Source: Ectothiorhodospira mobilis
Lineage (GTDB): Bacteria; Pseudomonadota; Gammaproteobacteria; Ectothiorhodospirales; Ectothiorhodospiraceae
Direction of reading: 5' to 3'
Length of the DNA stretch: 56,077 nucleotides
Assembly: GCF_900114895.1 (NCBI RefSeq)
Contig: NZ_FOUO01000015.1
Span: 1 to 56,077 of the forward strand
Of this stretch, positions 43,923 to 54,602 are shown one piece after another. Numbering within the stretch: position 1 is the first letter of the stretch; each line of letters begins with the position of its first letter. Made by a program: the position numbers and the translations under genes. The notes beneath the pieces are model-generated. The model was not told where the DNA came from. It searched no databases and saw only the letters and a program-made list of their open reading frames with translations.

Positions 43923-44669
43923 ATGACCGCCAATCCCAGCGCCATTCAGCCGATCGAGTTCAAGGGTCGGATGCTCCTGGTGTCCATCCTCCGGCTGCAC
44001 CCCAGCGATGCCCGTGCCCTAGACCAGGCCCTGGAGACGCGCATGGGGGAGGCCCCGGAACTCATGCGGGACATGCCGGTGGTGGTGGACCTGGAGGCCA
44101 TGGCCGGGATGGGGGAGCAGGATCTGCTCTCCCTGCTGGAGACGCTGCGCACCCACGGGGTGAAGCTCATCGGCCTGCAGAGGAACGGAGTCTCCGAACC
44201 CCTGACCGAACGCGCCGGACTGCCCCTGATCAGCATGGGCTCCCGCGCGGGGGGGGAGGTGCCCCTGCGTACCACGCCGCCCGCCCCGGAGAAGGGGCAG
44301 GCGGCAGGGGATGAGGATGCATCCCCGCCCCCCGCGCCCCACAGCCCCTCCCTGCTGGTGGATCAGCCGGTGCGCTCCGGCCAGCAGGTCTATGCCCGCG
44401 GGGGGGACCTGGTGGTCACCGGCGCCGTCTCCGCCGGGGCCGAGCTGCTGGCGGATGGGCATATCCATGTCTATGGCACCCTGCGGGGCAAGGCCCTGGC
44501 GGGGGTGCGGGGGCAGGCCGGGGCGCGCATCTTCTGCCGCCGCCTCGAGGCAGAACTGGTATCCATTGCCGGACATTACCGCATTGCAGAGGATATCCTC
44601 GACGCCGAACGCGGGGAGAACCGGGTCGTCACCCTCTGCGGCGAAGCCATCCGGATTACCGAAATTTAG
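43923..44669 (+). CDS. minC: Septum site-determining protein MinC
   Basis: MinC inhibits FtsZ polymerisation away from mid-cell. The 248-residue protein has an N-terminal FtsZ-inhibiting domain (about 10-105; IEFKGRMLLVSILRL, PVVVDLEAM), a Pro/Ala-rich linker and a C-terminal beta-helix that binds MinD (SGQQVYARGGDLVVTGAVSAGAEL, GHIHVYGTLRGKALAGV, RIFCRRLEAELVSIAG). It opens the minC-minD-minE operon with a 28-bp gap to minD and is divergent from sqr. Confidence 0.97.
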   Translation: MTANPSAIQPIEFKGRMLLVSILRLHPSDARALDQALETRMGEAPELMRDMPVVVDLEAMAGMGEQDLLSLLETLRTHGVKLIGLQRNGVSEPLTERAGLPLISMGSRAGGEVPLRTTPPAPEKGQAAGDEDASPPPAPHSPSLLVDQPVRSGQQVYARGGDLVVTGAVSAGAELLADGHIHVYGTLRGKALAGVRGQAGARIFCRRLEAELVSIAGHYRIAEDILDAERGENRVVTLCGEAIRITEI

Positions 44670-44697
44670 CGTCCAAACATCAGGAGATGCAGGCTCT

Positions 44698-45507
44698 ATG
44701 GCACGCATAGTCGTCATTACCTCGGGCAAAGGAGGTGTGGGAAAGACCACCACGTCGGCCGCCGTGGCCACGGGGCTGGCCCTGGAGGGCCACAAGACCG
44801 CCGTGGTGGATTTCGATGTGGGCCTGCGCAACCTGGACCTGATCATGGGCTGCGAACGGCGCGTGGTCTATGACTTCGTCAATGTCATCAATGGCGACGC
44901 CAGCCTGCGCCAGGCGCTGATCAAGGACAAGCGCACGGAGGGACTCTACATCCTCCCCGCGTCCCAGACCCGGGACAAGGAGGCCCTCACCCAGGAGGGG
45001 GTGGAGCAGGTGCTGCAGGAGCTCTCCAAGGACTTCGACTACATCATCTGCGACAGCCCGGCCGGGATCGAACGGGGGGCCCTCATGGCCTCCTATTTCG
45101 CCGACGAGGCCATCGTCGTGACCAACCCCGAGGTCTCCAGCGTGCGCGACTCGGACCGCATGTTGGGCATCCTGGCCAGCAAGACGCGGCGGGCCGAGCA
45201 GGGGGAGGATCCCATCCCGGCGCATCTGCTCATCACCCGCTATGCCCCGGAACGGGTGGACAAGGGGGAGATGCTCAGCGTGGAGGACGTGCAGGAGATC
45301 CTCTCCATCCAGATGCTGGGGGTGATCCCCGAGTCCCAGGCGGTGCTCAATGCCTCCAACGCCGGCATGCCGGTGGTGCTGGATGATGAATCCGATGCCG
45401 GCCAGGCCTACCGCGACGCCGTGGCGCGCTTCCTCGGTGAGGATCGCCCGCACCGCTTTCTCACCGCCCAGAAGAAGGGCATCTTCGGACGCCTGTTCAA
45501 GGGGTGA
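44698..45507 (+). CDS. minD: Septum site-determining protein MinD
   Basis: MinD is a membrane-bound ATPase that recruits MinC and oscillates with MinE. The ATG at 44698, with CAGGAG upstream, gives 269 residues starting [20 protein letters not shown], a deviant Walker A motif with the signature Lys near its start. [14 protein letters not shown] and [10 protein letters not shown] are further motifs. The C-terminus ([12 protein letters not shown]) is the amphipathic membrane-targeting helix. The TGA is 5 bp before the minE ATG. Confidence 0.99.
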   Translation: MARIVVITSGKGGVGKTTTSAAVATGLALEGHKTAVVDFDVGLRNLDLIMGCERRVVYDFVNVINGDASLRQALIKDKRTEGLYILPASQTRDKEALTQEGVEQVLQELSKDFDYIICDSPAGIERGALMASYFADEAIVVTNPEVSSVRDSDRMLGILASKTRRAEQGEDPIPAHLLITRYAPERVDKGEMLSVEDVQEILSIQMLGVIPESQAVLNASNAGMPVVLDDESDAGQAYRDAVARFLGEDRPHRFLTAQKKGIFGRLFKG

Positions 45508-45512
45508 ACGTG

Positions 45513-45770
45513 ATGAAGGGGATCTTCGACTACTTCCGCTCCCAGAAGCCGTCCAGCGCCCAGGTGGCCAAGGAACGCCTGCAGGTGATCGTGGCCCGGG
45601 AGCGCAGCAGCCGCTCAGGGCCCGACTACCTGCCGGCGCTGCACCGCGAACTGCTGGAGGTGATCCGCAAGTACGTGCAGGTGGACGACGAGGCGGTGCA
45701 GATGAACCTGGAAAACCAGGGCAATTGCGAGATCCTGGAGGTGAACATCACCCTGGGGGACCGGCAATAG
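45513..45770 (+). CDS. minE: Cell division topological specificity factor MinE
   Basis: MinE stimulates MinD ATPase and keeps the division inhibitor off mid-cell. The ATG at 45513 is chosen because AAGGGG lies at a suitable distance and the start [12 protein letters not shown] matches the membrane-binding N-terminus of the family; an in-frame GTG at 45504 overlaps minD and is less likely. The 85-residue protein contains [14 protein letters not shown], the MinD-binding segment. Confidence 0.97.
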   Translation: MKGIFDYFRSQKPSSAQVAKERLQVIVARERSSRSGPDYLPALHRELLEVIRKYVQVDDEAVQMNLENQGNCEILEVNITLGDRQ

Positions 45771-45795
45771 GTCCGCAGGCCCCCGGGGGCCGGCA

Positions 45796-46530
45796 TCAGA
45801 CGATGGCCAGGGTCTCGTCCACCGACCATGGCGCGGGCCGGCCCGGGACGGCGCAGAGCTGATCCAGACGGGCGCTGAAGCGGTGCCGGGCCATGGATTC
45901 GGCCCCCATGCGCAGGATGTGATCCGAGGGCGTCTGGCAGTCGATGAGGGGATAGCCCCAGTGCTCCAGATGGCGGCACAGGGTCACCAGGGCCACCTTG
46001 GAGGCGTCCCGTTCCCGGCTGAACATGGACTCCCCGAAGAAGACCCGGCCCAGGCCCACGCCGTAGAGCCCGCCCGCCAGGGTGCCCTCCCGCCACACCT
46101 CCACCGAGTGGGCATAGCCGGCGCGGTGCATCTGCAAAAAGGCCTGCTGCATGCCGTAGGTGATCCAGGTGCCGTGCACCCCGCGCCGGGGCCCGGCGCA
46201 GCCCTTGATGACGTCGGCGAAGGCCTGGTCGAAGGTGACCCGCAGACCGGCGTTGCGCAGGGTCTTTTTCAGGCTGCGGCTCACCCGCACCCGGTCGGGG
46301 TAGAGCACGGTGCGGGGATCGGGGGACCACCACAGGATGGGCTGGCCCGCTTCGTACCAGGGGAAGATCCCGTGGCGGTAGGCATTGAGCAGCCGGGGCA
46401 GGCTCAGGTCCCCGCCGGCGGCCAGCAGCCCGTTGGGCTCGCGCAGGGCCTGCTCCACCGGCGGGAAGGGCTCGTCGCTCCGACCGGGGTGCAGCCAGGT
46501 GAGGGAATAGACTTGGTTGCTGCCAGACAT
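45796..46530 (-). CDS. aat: Leucyl/phenylalanyl-tRNA--protein transferase
   Basis: Aat adds Leu or Phe to proteins with N-terminal Lys or Arg, marking them for ClpAP degradation. The 244-residue protein shows the family signature [26 protein letters not shown], then [37 protein letters not shown] and [18 protein letters not shown]. It converges on minE with a 25-bp gap, and lies downstream of the GNAT-like gene on the same strand, an arrangement often seen in proteobacteria. Confidence 0.97.
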   Translation of the reverse strand: MSGSNQVYSLTWLHPGRSDEPFPPVEQALREPNGLLAAGGDLSLPRLLNAYRHGIFPWYEAGQPILWWSPDPRTVLYPDRVRVSRSLKKTLRNAGLRVTFDQAFADVIKGCAGPRRGVHGTWITYGMQQAFLQMHRAGYAHSVEVWREGTLAGGLYGVGLGRVFFGESMFSRERDASKVALVTLCRHLEHWGYPLIDCQTPSDHILRMGAESMARHRFSARLDQLCAVPGRPAPWSVDETLAIV

Positions 46531-46605
46531 GGCCTGAACGTCCTGTTGGGATGCAGGGACCGGATCTCTATCCAGTATCGCCCGCCGCCCGCCCGCTGCA
46601 AAGGG

Positions 46606-47766
46606 TCAGGAATCGCCGCGGAAGGGGGAGAGCTCCATAAGGGCGTCACACCGGGCCTCCATGGCCGCGCGCTCCTCGCGGCAGTAGGCGGCCACCGCCT
46701 CCCGCAGCCCCGGTTCCCGGATCCAGTGGGCCGACCAGGTGGGGGTGGGCAGGAACCCCCGTCCGATCTTGTGCTCCCCCTGGGCCCCGGGCTCGAACCG
46801 GGCGAGCCCTTCGCGGAGGCTGTAGTCGATCCCCTGGTAGTAGCAGGCCTCGAAGTGCAATCCGTCGTGTTCCTCATGGCAGCCCCAGTAGCGGCCGTAG
46901 AGGGTGTCCCGGCTGCGGTAGCACAGGGCGGCGGCCACGGGCCGTTCCCCGCTCTCGGCCAGGATCAGCACCACCCGGCGCCCCAGGGTGCGGGCCGTCT
47001 CAAGGAAGAAGGGCAGGGTGAGGGTGGGGATACCCCCCTTGCGCCGGAAGGTGTTTTCGTAGAGCTCATGGAACAGCCTCCAGTGCCCCGGGTCCGTCTC
47101 GTCCCCGTGGAGGACCCGCAGTTCGATGCCCTGTTCGCGCACCCGTCGCCGCTCCCGGTGCACGTTCTTGCGCCGCTTCGAGGTGAAGCCGTCCAGGAAA
47201 TCCTCGAAGTCGCGATAGCCGCGGTTGTGCCAGTGGTACTGACAGCCCATGCGCAGGGCCAGCCCCTCCGCCTCCAGGGCGCGGATATCGGCGGCGTCCG
47301 TGAACAGCCAATGCAGCCCGGACAGGCCCTGGGCCTGGGCGAACGCGGTGGCCTGTTGCACCAGGGTGCGGCGCAAGGGCCCGGCCGGGCGCTCGGGATG
47401 GACCAGCAGGCGGCGGCCGCTGGCCGGGGTGTAGGGCACGGCGCTCACCAGCTTGGGGTAGTAGGCCAGGCCGGCCTGACGCCAGGCCTGCTCCCAGGTC
47501 CAGTCGAAGACGAATTCACCGTAGTTATTGGTCTTGGCGTAGAGGGGCAGGGCGGCCACCAGGGGGCCGCCGCGCTCGTGCAGCAGCAGGTGGCGGGGAT
47601 ACCAGCCAAACGCCGGCCCCAGGCAGCCGTGGCGCTCCAGGGCCGAGAGGAAGGCATGACTGAGAAAGGGATCCTCTTCGCCACCCAGGCGATCCCATTC
47701 CTTGGGGGAGATCGCGTCCAGGCGGTCGCGCACGGAAAGCTCCAGGGGGGCGGGGATCTCGGCCAT
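46606..47766 (-). CDS. GNAT-fold protein of the DUF482/peptidoglycan-bridge acyltransferase type
   Basis: The ATG at 47766 has GGAG upstream and gives 386 residues starting MAEIPAPLELSVRDRLDAISP. It shows motifs of a widespread GNAT-like family: DPFLSHAFLSALERHGCLG, YGEFVFDWTWEQAW, FTSKRRKNVHRERR and FEPGAQGEHKIGRGF. These proteins resemble FemX-like aminoacyl transferases, but no activity is proved for this branch. It is next to aat, an N-end-rule transferase with a related fold; joint regulation is likely, shared function is not shown. Confidence 0.88.
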   Translation of the reverse strand: MAEIPAPLELSVRDRLDAISPKEWDRLGGEEDPFLSHAFLSALERHGCLGPAFGWYPRHLLLHERGGPLVAALPLYAKTNNYGEFVFDWTWEQAWRQAGLAYYPKLVSAVPYTPASGRRLLVHPERPAGPLRRTLVQQATAFAQAQGLSGLHWLFTDAADIRALEAEGLALRMGCQYHWHNRGYRDFEDFLDGFTSKRRKNVHRERRRVREQGIELRVLHGDETDPGHWRLFHELYENTFRRKGGIPTLTLPFFLETARTLGRRVVLILAESGERPVAAALCYRSRDTLYGRYWGCHEEHDGLHFEACYYQGIDYSLREGLARFEPGAQGEHKIGRGFLPTPTWSAHWIREPGLREAVAAYCREERAAMEARCDALMELSPFRGDS

Positions 47767-47839
47767 GGTGGGGTCTCCGGGGCTTGCCTGAGTCTGACCC
47801 CGCCGGGGCCGCGCCGTTCCGGGCGGCCCCTTCACCGGC

Positions 47840-48856
<1,017 letters not shown>

Positions 48857-48947
48857 TCAATTGCCCCCGTGAGCGTAAAGGTGGCCGGCAACGTCTGGCC
48901 AGGGGCCCGCAGGGGGCTGTCCCTATCGGGCGCATCCAGGGCTACGG

Positions 48948-49445
48948 TCATTGGACCTGCTCCGTGAGCTGCTGTCGCTTCAGATGCGCCTTCAGACGCG
49001 CGATGCCTTGGGCATCCCAGCCTCGCGGCCCGGTGAGCCCGCGCCAGGCATCGACGTAATCCCCCACCGCATAGCTGTGCCCGTAGCCGGGGGGCACGCC
49101 ACCGGCGGCGATGTCGGCGGCCAGTTGCAGGCCCGTGACCACGGGATACCAGCGCAGTTCCGGCGATACATCCGGCCCCCGGGGCGGCCGCAGCCAGTCC
49201 GGCCTGCGGTAGAAGATGCTCGGCGAAAAGAAGGTGATGGGATCGCTGGCGTACTGCAAAAAGGCGATGCGGAAGGGACCCCAGGGGGCCTCGGCGTTCG
49301 AAAGATCGCTGTACTGGTTCATGAAGCGCACCACCTCGCCCTCACGAAACTCGGGCAGCCAGGCGGGGCTGTCCGGGTCGCGGCGCTGGGTGACGGTGCG
49401 CCAGGTGGCGCTGCGAAACGGCGGGCCGCTCCAGAGGGCGCCATC
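48948..49445 (-). pseudogene. C-terminal fragment of an alpha/beta-hydrolase-family membrane protein
   Basis: The frame encodes the C-terminal part of an Abhydrolase_9-type protein: DGALWSGPPFRSATWR, FLQYASDPITFFSP, YRRPDWLRPPRGPDVSPELRWYPVVT and VPPGYGHSY. The N-terminal membrane part and the catalytic nucleophile are missing. Homology stops near 49445, exactly where IS91-type coding begins on the other strand, so the gene was cut by that element. The frame stays open beyond the junction on the minus strand, but that extension is only the shadow of the transposase. Confidence 0.75.
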
Positions 49446-50039
49446 GAAGGCTACCTGCACGCCGGTGTCGCGGCGCGGGCGGATCAACGCCAGAAGCTCG
49501 AGCGGCTGTGTCGCTACATCAGCCGGCCGGCGATCGCGGAAAAGCGTCTGTCGCTGACGCCGAACGGCAACGTCCGGTACGAGTTGAAGACGCCGTACCG
49601 TGACGCCACGACGCACGTCATCTTCGAATCCCTCGACTTTATTGCCCGGCTGGCAGCACTGGTGCCGAAACCGCGGGTCAACCTGACCCGATTCCATGGG
49701 GTGTTCGCACCGAACAGCAGGTACCGCGCGCGGGTGACACCGGGCAGGCGAGGAAAGGGAGGTTCGCATACCACGATGGCGGATCCGCAGGAGCAGACAC
49801 CGGCTGAACGCCGCGCCGCGATGACCTGGGCGCAACGCCTCAAGCGGGTTTTCGGGATCGACATCGAGACCTGTCCGGCCTGCGGCGGGGCGATGCGGAT
49901 CATCGCGTGCATCGAGGATCCCGACGTCATCGAGAAGATCCTCACCCACCTGGATGCGAAAGCGCCGGAGCCCGACTCTTTGCGGCGGTCTCCCTGCCGG
50001 GCGCCACCACAGCGTGGGCTATTCGACGAGAAGGGGTGA
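49446..50039 (+). pseudogene. IS91-family transposase, 5'-truncated
   Basis: The translated fragment begins EGYLHAGVAARADQRQKLER and continues LCRYISRPAIAEKRLSL, VIFESLDFIARLAALVPKPR and FHGVFAPNSRYRARV, the C-terminal half of an IS91-type (HUH, rolling-circle) transposase. The zinc-finger and catalytic Tyr region at the N-terminus is absent. A CPACGGAMRIIA motif near the end is typical. About 240 bp of non-coding tail follow before homology to fructose-bisphosphatase begins. Confidence 0.85.
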
Positions 50040-50283
50040 CAACCCCAGGATGACTTCGTTCGGGCTGTGCCGTCAGCGGCACGGCCATGGCGGCGGCTGG
50101 CCGGGAAACCGGCGGGGAGAGGAAAAGGGTGCCGGCGCGGCTGTCTTCGAGAAGAATTCGGCGGTGTGACGTCGGTATTGGCGCCGAAGGCTGAGCGGAA
50201 GCGGCGTGCCGGCGGTAGACCCCAGCGTCGACCAGGCAATGCTGCCCGCTGCGAGCACACGAAATGGTGGTTTATTATTCCTA
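49446..50283 (+). mobile_element. IS91-family element remnant with 3' tail
   Basis: The element covers the truncated transposase and the non-coding stretch 50040-50283. It joins two broken genes, the hydrolase fragment on its left and the fbp remnant on its right, so it marks a recombination or one-ended transposition point. The exact right border is uncertain; fbp homology becomes clear at about 50284. Confidence 0.65.
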
Positions 50284-50882
50284 TACTCGGCCAAAGAGAA
50301 CCCGACCGAGGAGGACTTCATGCAGCCGGGCACCGAGCAGGTCGCCGCCGGTTACGTGACCTACGGCTCGTCCACCATCCTGGTCCTGACCATCGGTGAC
50401 GGCGTCGACGGCTTCACCTCGACCGCTCGGTCTGCGAGTTCAAGCTGATCCACCCGAACATGACCATCCCGGAAGACACCGCCGAGTTCGCCATCAACAT
50501 GTCGCACATGCGTTTCTGGGATGCGCCGGTCAAGCGCTACGTCGACGAGTGCCTCGCCGGCAAGGAAGGCGAGCGCGACAAGGACTTCAACATGCGTTGG
50601 GTCACCTCGATGGTCGCCGAGGTGCACCGCATCCTCGTCCGTGGCGGCGTGTTCATGTACCCGATCTACAGCAAGCACCGCGAGCGCGGTGGCAAGCTAC
50701 GCCTGATGTACGAGGCGAACCCGATGTCCATGATCGTCGAGCAGGCTGGCGGCCTGTCGATCACCGGCTCGGACCGGATCATGACCATCGAACCGGAAAA
50801 GCTGCACTAGCGCGTCCCGGTCATCCTGGGCTCGAAGAACGAAGTCCAGCGCATCTGGGACTACTACCACAAGGAGGGCTGA
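50284..50882 (+). pseudogene. fbp: Fructose-1,6-bisphosphatase class I remnant
   Basis: The C-terminal half of a class I fructose bisphosphatase is visible in two frames. The first reads [26 protein letters not shown] and breaks at about 50417, where one C appears to be missing (TTCACCTCGACC in place of an expected TTCACC-CTCGAC). The second frame continues [39 protein letters not shown] and [11 protein letters not shown] to a TAG at 50808 where the family has Gln (CAG); beyond it RVPVILGSKNEVQRIWDYY continues to a TGA at 50880-50882. The 5' half is lost. A working fbp elsewhere is likely needed by an autotroph. Confidence 0.88.
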
Positions 50883-50915
50883 TCGCAGCCTGACAGCCTG
50901 GTGCCATCAAGAAGC

Positions 50916-50953
50916 CCCGCGGGTCGGTCATCGACTCGCGGGACTTTTCTTTT
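50916..50953 (+). terminator. Rho-independent terminator after the fbp remnant
   Basis: CCCGCGGGTC (50916-50925), loop GGTCATC, GACTCGCGGG (50933-50942) form a 10-bp stem with one G-T pair, followed by ACTTTTCTTTT. This is a textbook terminator in the fbp direction, 34 bp beyond the old stop codon. Confidence 0.85.
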
Positions 50954-51056
50954 ATGACCTTAAGCGGTCAGAGGTCAACAATATCGTGACACCTATAACG
51001 ACTTCCGCCACTCCGATTGTTTCTGACTTCTTCCTTCTGATCTCTTAACTCTCGAC

Positions 51057-51872
51057 TTAGCCGTAACGCCCCGTGATGTAGTCCTCGGTCCGCTTCTCGG
51101 ACGGCGTCGAGAACATGGTTGCGGTGTCGTTGTATTCGATCACCTCCCCGAGATGGAAGAAGGCGGTGTAGTCGGCGATCCGCGCGGCTTGCTGCATGTT
51201 GTGGGTGACCACCACGATAGTGTACTCCTTCTTGAGCTCATACATCAGGTCCTCAATGGTGGCCGTGGAGATCGGGTCGAGCGCGGAGGTAGGCTCGTCC
51301 ATCAGGATCACGCTCGGCTGCACGGCGATCGCCCGAGCGATGCACAGGCGCTGCTGCTGGCCACCGGAGAGCGACGTCCCCGGACTGCCGAGCTGATCCT
51401 TCACCTCCTCCCACAGACCGGCGGCGCGCAACGACGTCTCGACTAGCTCGTCCTGCTCCTTACCGGCGGGCACGATGTCGTGCATGCGCGGAGCGTAGGC
51501 GACGTTCTCGTAGATGCTCTTCGGGAACGGGTTGGGTTTCTGGAACACCATGCCGACCTTCTTGCGCAGGGCGACCTCGTCGACCTCCTTCGAGAGCACG
51601 TTCCGGCCCTCCATCATGATCTCGCCCTCGGTCCGCACGGTGGGGATCAGGTCGTTCATGCGGTTCAGGCAGCGCAGGAAGGTTGACTTGCCACAACCCG
51701 ACGGACCGATCAACGCGGTGATGTTGTTCTCGTAAATATCCAGGTCGATGCCCTTGAGGGCCTGATTTTCCCCGTACCAGAGCTTGAGATCACGCACGGT
51801 CAGTTCGAGATCGTGGGTGGTCTCCTGGTTGAACGTTACGGGTGCGCCCGGAGATGCGAGTTTAGTTGTCAT
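51057..51872 (-). CDS. pstB: Phosphate ABC transporter ATP-binding protein PstB
   Basis: PstB powers high-affinity phosphate uptake. From the ATG at 51872 the protein has 271 residues. Walker A is [14 protein letters not shown], the ABC signature is [15 protein letters not shown] and Walker B is [12 protein letters not shown]. Motif [20 protein letters not shown] is typical of PstB. An in-frame ATG at 51932, overlapping the pstA TGA, would add 20 residues and is a real alternative through coupled translation. It is the last gene of a pstSCAB run; phoU does not follow. Confidence 0.95.
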   Translation of the reverse strand: MTTKLASPGAPVTFNQETTHDLELTVRDLKLWYGENQALKGIDLDIYENNITALIGPSGCGKSTFLRCLNRMNDLIPTVRTEGEIMMEGRNVLSKEVDEVALRKKVGMVFQKPNPFPKSIYENVAYAPRMHDIVPAGKEQDELVETSLRAAGLWEEVKDQLGSPGTSLSGGQQQRLCIARAIAVQPSVILMDEPTSALDPISTATIEDLMYELKKEYTIVVVTHNMQQAARIADYTAFFHLGEVIEYNDTATMFSTPSEKRTEDYITGRYG

Positions 51873-51931
51873 TCTCGCCGTACCTGTCGTTGGTTGACGT
51901 GTATATCCATCGGTCTCGTGCCGTTGCGCCA

Positions 51932-53098
51932 TCACCAGCGGTGCTCGAATTTCTTGCGCAGATACACCGCCGTGGCGTTCAGCGTGATCAGCACCGACAG
52001 CAGCACGATGATACCGGCGGCGGTACGCTCGACGTAGGCCGACTCCGGCATGCTCGCCCAGGTGTAGATCTGCGCCGGGAGCACGGTGGCCGCCTGGGTA
52101 AAGCTGGTGGGGGCGTCCGGGATGAAGGCGATCATGCCGATGATGATCAGCGGCGCGGTCTCGCCCAGCGCCTGGGCCATGCCGATGATCGAGCCGGTCA
52201 GAATCCCCGGCATCGACAGCGGCAGGACATGATCGCGCACCGTCTGCCAGCGGGTGGCGCCCACGCCGAAGGCGGCGTGCCGGATCGAATCGGGCACGGA
52301 ACTGAGCGCCGCCCGCGCGGTGATAATGATGATCGGCAGGGTCATCAGGCCCAATGTCAGGCCGCCGGCCAGGGCCGACGAACGAGGCGCACCGAAGAAG
52401 TTGATGAAGATGGCGAGGCCCAGCAAGCCGAACAGGATGGAGGGAATCGCCGCCAGGTTGTTGATGTTCACGTCGATAAAGCGCGTGAAGCGGTTGTCCG
52501 GCGCGAACTCCTCGAGGTAGACGGCGGTCATCACGCCCACGGGGAAGGCGAAGGCCAGGGTGACGATCAACAACATCACCGAGCCGACGGCTGCCGAGGC
52601 CAGCCCCGCCATTTCCGGCAGCTTGGAATCCCCGTTGGTGAAAAAGCCGGTGTTGAATTGCAACTCGGCCCGCCCCGCCTCGGTCAGGCGATCCACCACC
52701 GCCTTGTGCTTGGCGCTCAGGCTGCTGTCCGCCCCCTGAAGGTATTGATCGACCTCATCGTCTGCCAGGACCCATTCCATGCGCTGGGTGCCCAGCAGGT
52801 CGGGGTTGGCCTCCATCCGGTTCGGGATCAGACGCAGATACCCGCGACTGACCAGTTCGCGTACGTCGGCCTCGACGGCCGCGAGTGGCAGCTCGCTGGC
52901 CCGTTCACTGTAGTTGACCTCGACCTGGATGTAGGCCTGCTGGAAGGCCGGCAGCCCCTTGATCAGCATGTCGGCCAGGAACAGCACCAGGAAGACACCC
53001 GCCAGAAGGAGGGCACCGAAGGAGAGCCACTTCATCCGGGCGGACTTCCGGTGGCGTTTTTTCAGCTGACGGGAAATGTCGTCCAAGGACTGGGACAT
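51932..53098 (-). CDS. pstA: Phosphate ABC transporter permease PstA
   Basis: The 388-residue protein is longer than E. coli PstA (296) because of an extra N-terminal membrane helix and a periplasmic insertion of about 130 residues (DUF3333-type; [24 protein letters not shown]). The permease core starts near 175 ([29 protein letters not shown]) and has the coupling motif [23 protein letters not shown]. Together with PstC it forms the phosphate channel. It lies 24 bp downstream of pstC. Confidence 0.96.
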   Translation of the reverse strand: MSQSLDDISRQLKKRHRKSARMKWLSFGALLLAGVFLVLFLADMLIKGLPAFQQAYIQVEVNYSERASELPLAAVEADVRELVSRGYLRLIPNRMEANPDLLGTQRMEWVLADDEVDQYLQGADSSLSAKHKAVVDRLTEAGRAELQFNTGFFTNGDSKLPEMAGLASAAVGSVMLLIVTLAFAFPVGVMTAVYLEEFAPDNRFTRFIDVNINNLAAIPSILFGLLGLAIFINFFGAPRSSALAGGLTLGLMTLPIIIITARAALSSVPDSIRHAAFGVGATRWQTVRDHVLPLSMPGILTGSIIGMAQALGETAPLIIIGMIAFIPDAPTSFTQAATVLPAQIYTWASMPESAYVERTAAGIIVLLSVLITLNATAVYLRKKFEHRW

Positions 53099-53122
53099 GA
53101 CGGCAAGCTTCCGGTTGGACAG

Positions 53123-54376
53123 TTACAGATTGTTGACCGCGTACTTCGCGCGGAAACGACGAATCATCATGACCGAGACGAAGTTAAGCGCCAGGGTGAC
53201 CACGAACAGCACCAGCCCCAGCGCAAAGGCGGAGAGAGTGGCCGCCGAGCCGAACTCGTTGTCGCCGGTCAGCGCGGAGACAATACTGACGGTCACCGTG
53301 GTCATGTCCTCGAGCGGGTTGGCCGTGAGGTTGGGACGCATGCCCGCGGCCATCACCACGATCATGGTCTCGCCCAGCGCCCGCGACACGCCCAGCAGGG
53401 TGGCCGAAATGATACCCGGCAGCGCCGCGGGAAGAACGACGTAGCGAATCGTCTCGTTGCGGGTCGTCCCCAACGCCAGCGACCCTTGCCGCATGGCGGT
53501 CGGCACCGAGCTGATGACGTCGTCCGAGAGCGAGGAGATGAACGGGATGATCATGATGCCCATCACGATCCCCGGCGCCAGCGCGTTACTGAACGAGGCC
53601 TCGAGGCCGACCGACTCGGCGACCGCCACGATCAGCGGGGCGACCGTGATTGCGGCGAAGAAGCCGTAGACCACCGTCGGGATGCCGGCGAGCACCTCGA
53701 GGACCGGCTTGGCGACATCACGCAACACGGGGGGCGCGTACTCCGCCATGTAAATGGCCGCCGACACCCCGATCGGCACCGCCACCAGCATCGCGATCGC
53801 GGTGATCATGAAGGTGCCAGCGAACAGCGGCAATGCGCCGAACATCGCGCCGTCGCCCCCACCCTCGCGGCCCGCGGCGGCAAGGAAGGAGTCGCCGGGC
53901 GACCACTCGGTACCGGTAATGAAGTACCAGAAGCTCTCCATCTGGAAGAAGCGGATCGCCTCGAACAGGATGGAGAACAGTATGCCGAAGGTGGTCAGGA
54001 CGGAGACCGAGGCGGCGCCCAGCAGCACCCACTTGACCGTGCGCTCGAGCGAATCGCGCGCGCGCAACTCCGGGCGGATCCGGTTGAGCCCGAGGAATAG
54101 ACCGATCGCCCCGAGCCCCAGGGCGCTGGCGACCGCCAGCCAGCCCGGAAACGCGGTCTCCAATACCCCCAGTACGATCGCGGCCAGGGCGGCGGCGATG
54201 ATCGCCGGACCGGCCGAGGACAGCACCGCGAACCAGGCGTACTGGTCGGGCTGGGAATGCATGTGCGTGCCGCCGGCGCGCGTCCGGGCCGCCTTGGAAC
54301 GCCCCAGGTAGAACCCCAGCGCACCGAGGAGAATCACTCCGGCGAAGAATGTCATCAGTATCTGATCGGTCTGCAT
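53123..54376 (-). CDS. pstC: Phosphate ABC transporter permease PstC
   Basis: The ATG at 54376 gives 417 residues. Relative to E. coli PstC there is an extended N-terminal part with three extra hydrophobic segments (MQTDQILMTFFAGVILLGALGFY, AGPAIIAAALAAIVLGVLETAF, LAVASALGLGAIGLFLGL). The core includes VAVPIGVSAAIYMAEYA and the coupling loop GTTRNETIRYVVLPAALPG. This longer form is common in proteobacterial pst operons with the long PstA. It follows a 226-bp gap after pstS that contains two hairpins. Confidence 0.95.
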   Translation of the reverse strand: MQTDQILMTFFAGVILLGALGFYLGRSKAARTRAGGTHMHSQPDQYAWFAVLSSAGPAIIAAALAAIVLGVLETAFPGWLAVASALGLGAIGLFLGLNRIRPELRARDSLERTVKWVLLGAASVSVLTTFGILFSILFEAIRFFQMESFWYFITGTEWSPGDSFLAAAGREGGGDGAMFGALPLFAGTFMITAIAMLVAVPIGVSAAIYMAEYAPPVLRDVAKPVLEVLAGIPTVVYGFFAAITVAPLIVAVAESVGLEASFSNALAPGIVMGIMIIPFISSLSDDVISSVPTAMRQGSLALGTTRNETIRYVVLPAALPGIISATLLGVSRALGETMIVVMAAGMRPNLTANPLEDMTTVTVSIVSALTGDNEFGSAATLSAFALGLVLFVVTLALNFVSVMMIRRFRAKYAVNNL

Positions 54377-54473
54377 GTCTGCGCTATTCCGTCTTGGATC
54401 ACGGTGTCGGCATCCATCGGGCGGCGGTGCCGGCCAAGGCCTCAAAGCGGCCCATTATTGGGAACCTGACTCC

Positions 54474-54516
54474 TGTCGCAAGCATTCGGTGCGAAATGCG
54501 CCGAACGCTTGCGACA
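54474..54516. repeat. Long imperfect hairpin between pstS and pstC
   Basis: TGTCGCAAGC (54474-54483) pairs with GCTTGCGACA (54507-54516), and TTCGGTGC with GCGCCGAA inside it, giving a stem of about 18-19 bp with one mismatch, one G-T pair and a GAAAT loop. It has no T run on either side. An mRNA-stabilising element or a palindromic insertion are both possible. Confidence 0.7.
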
Positions 54517-54520
54517 AGAG

Positions 54521-54549
54521 AAGGCCGGCGAGATCGACTCGCCGGCCTT
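54521..54549 (-). terminator. Terminator or attenuator hairpin after pstS
   Basis: AAGGCCGGCGAG (54521-54532), loop ATCGA, CTCGCCGGCCTT (54538-54549) is a perfect 12-bp stem. On the minus strand it is followed by CTCTTGTC, weakly T-rich. Located 53 bp past the pstS stop, it may reduce read-through so that the binding protein is made in excess over the permease. Confidence 0.65.
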
Positions 54550-54602
54550 TCCCGTCCCTGGGAGGGCATCCCTTCCCCGTCCCTGGGGAGCGAGTCCTTC
54601 GC

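Noticed and set aside
50460-50810. A separate 116-codon gene
   Set aside because: Its translation is a continuous part of fructose-bisphosphatase. It is one frame of a broken gene rather than an independent small protein.
51866-54100. A 744-codon plus-strand frame opposite pstA and pstC
   Set aside because: Antisense to intact permease genes; Arg/His/Gly-rich low-complexity translation.
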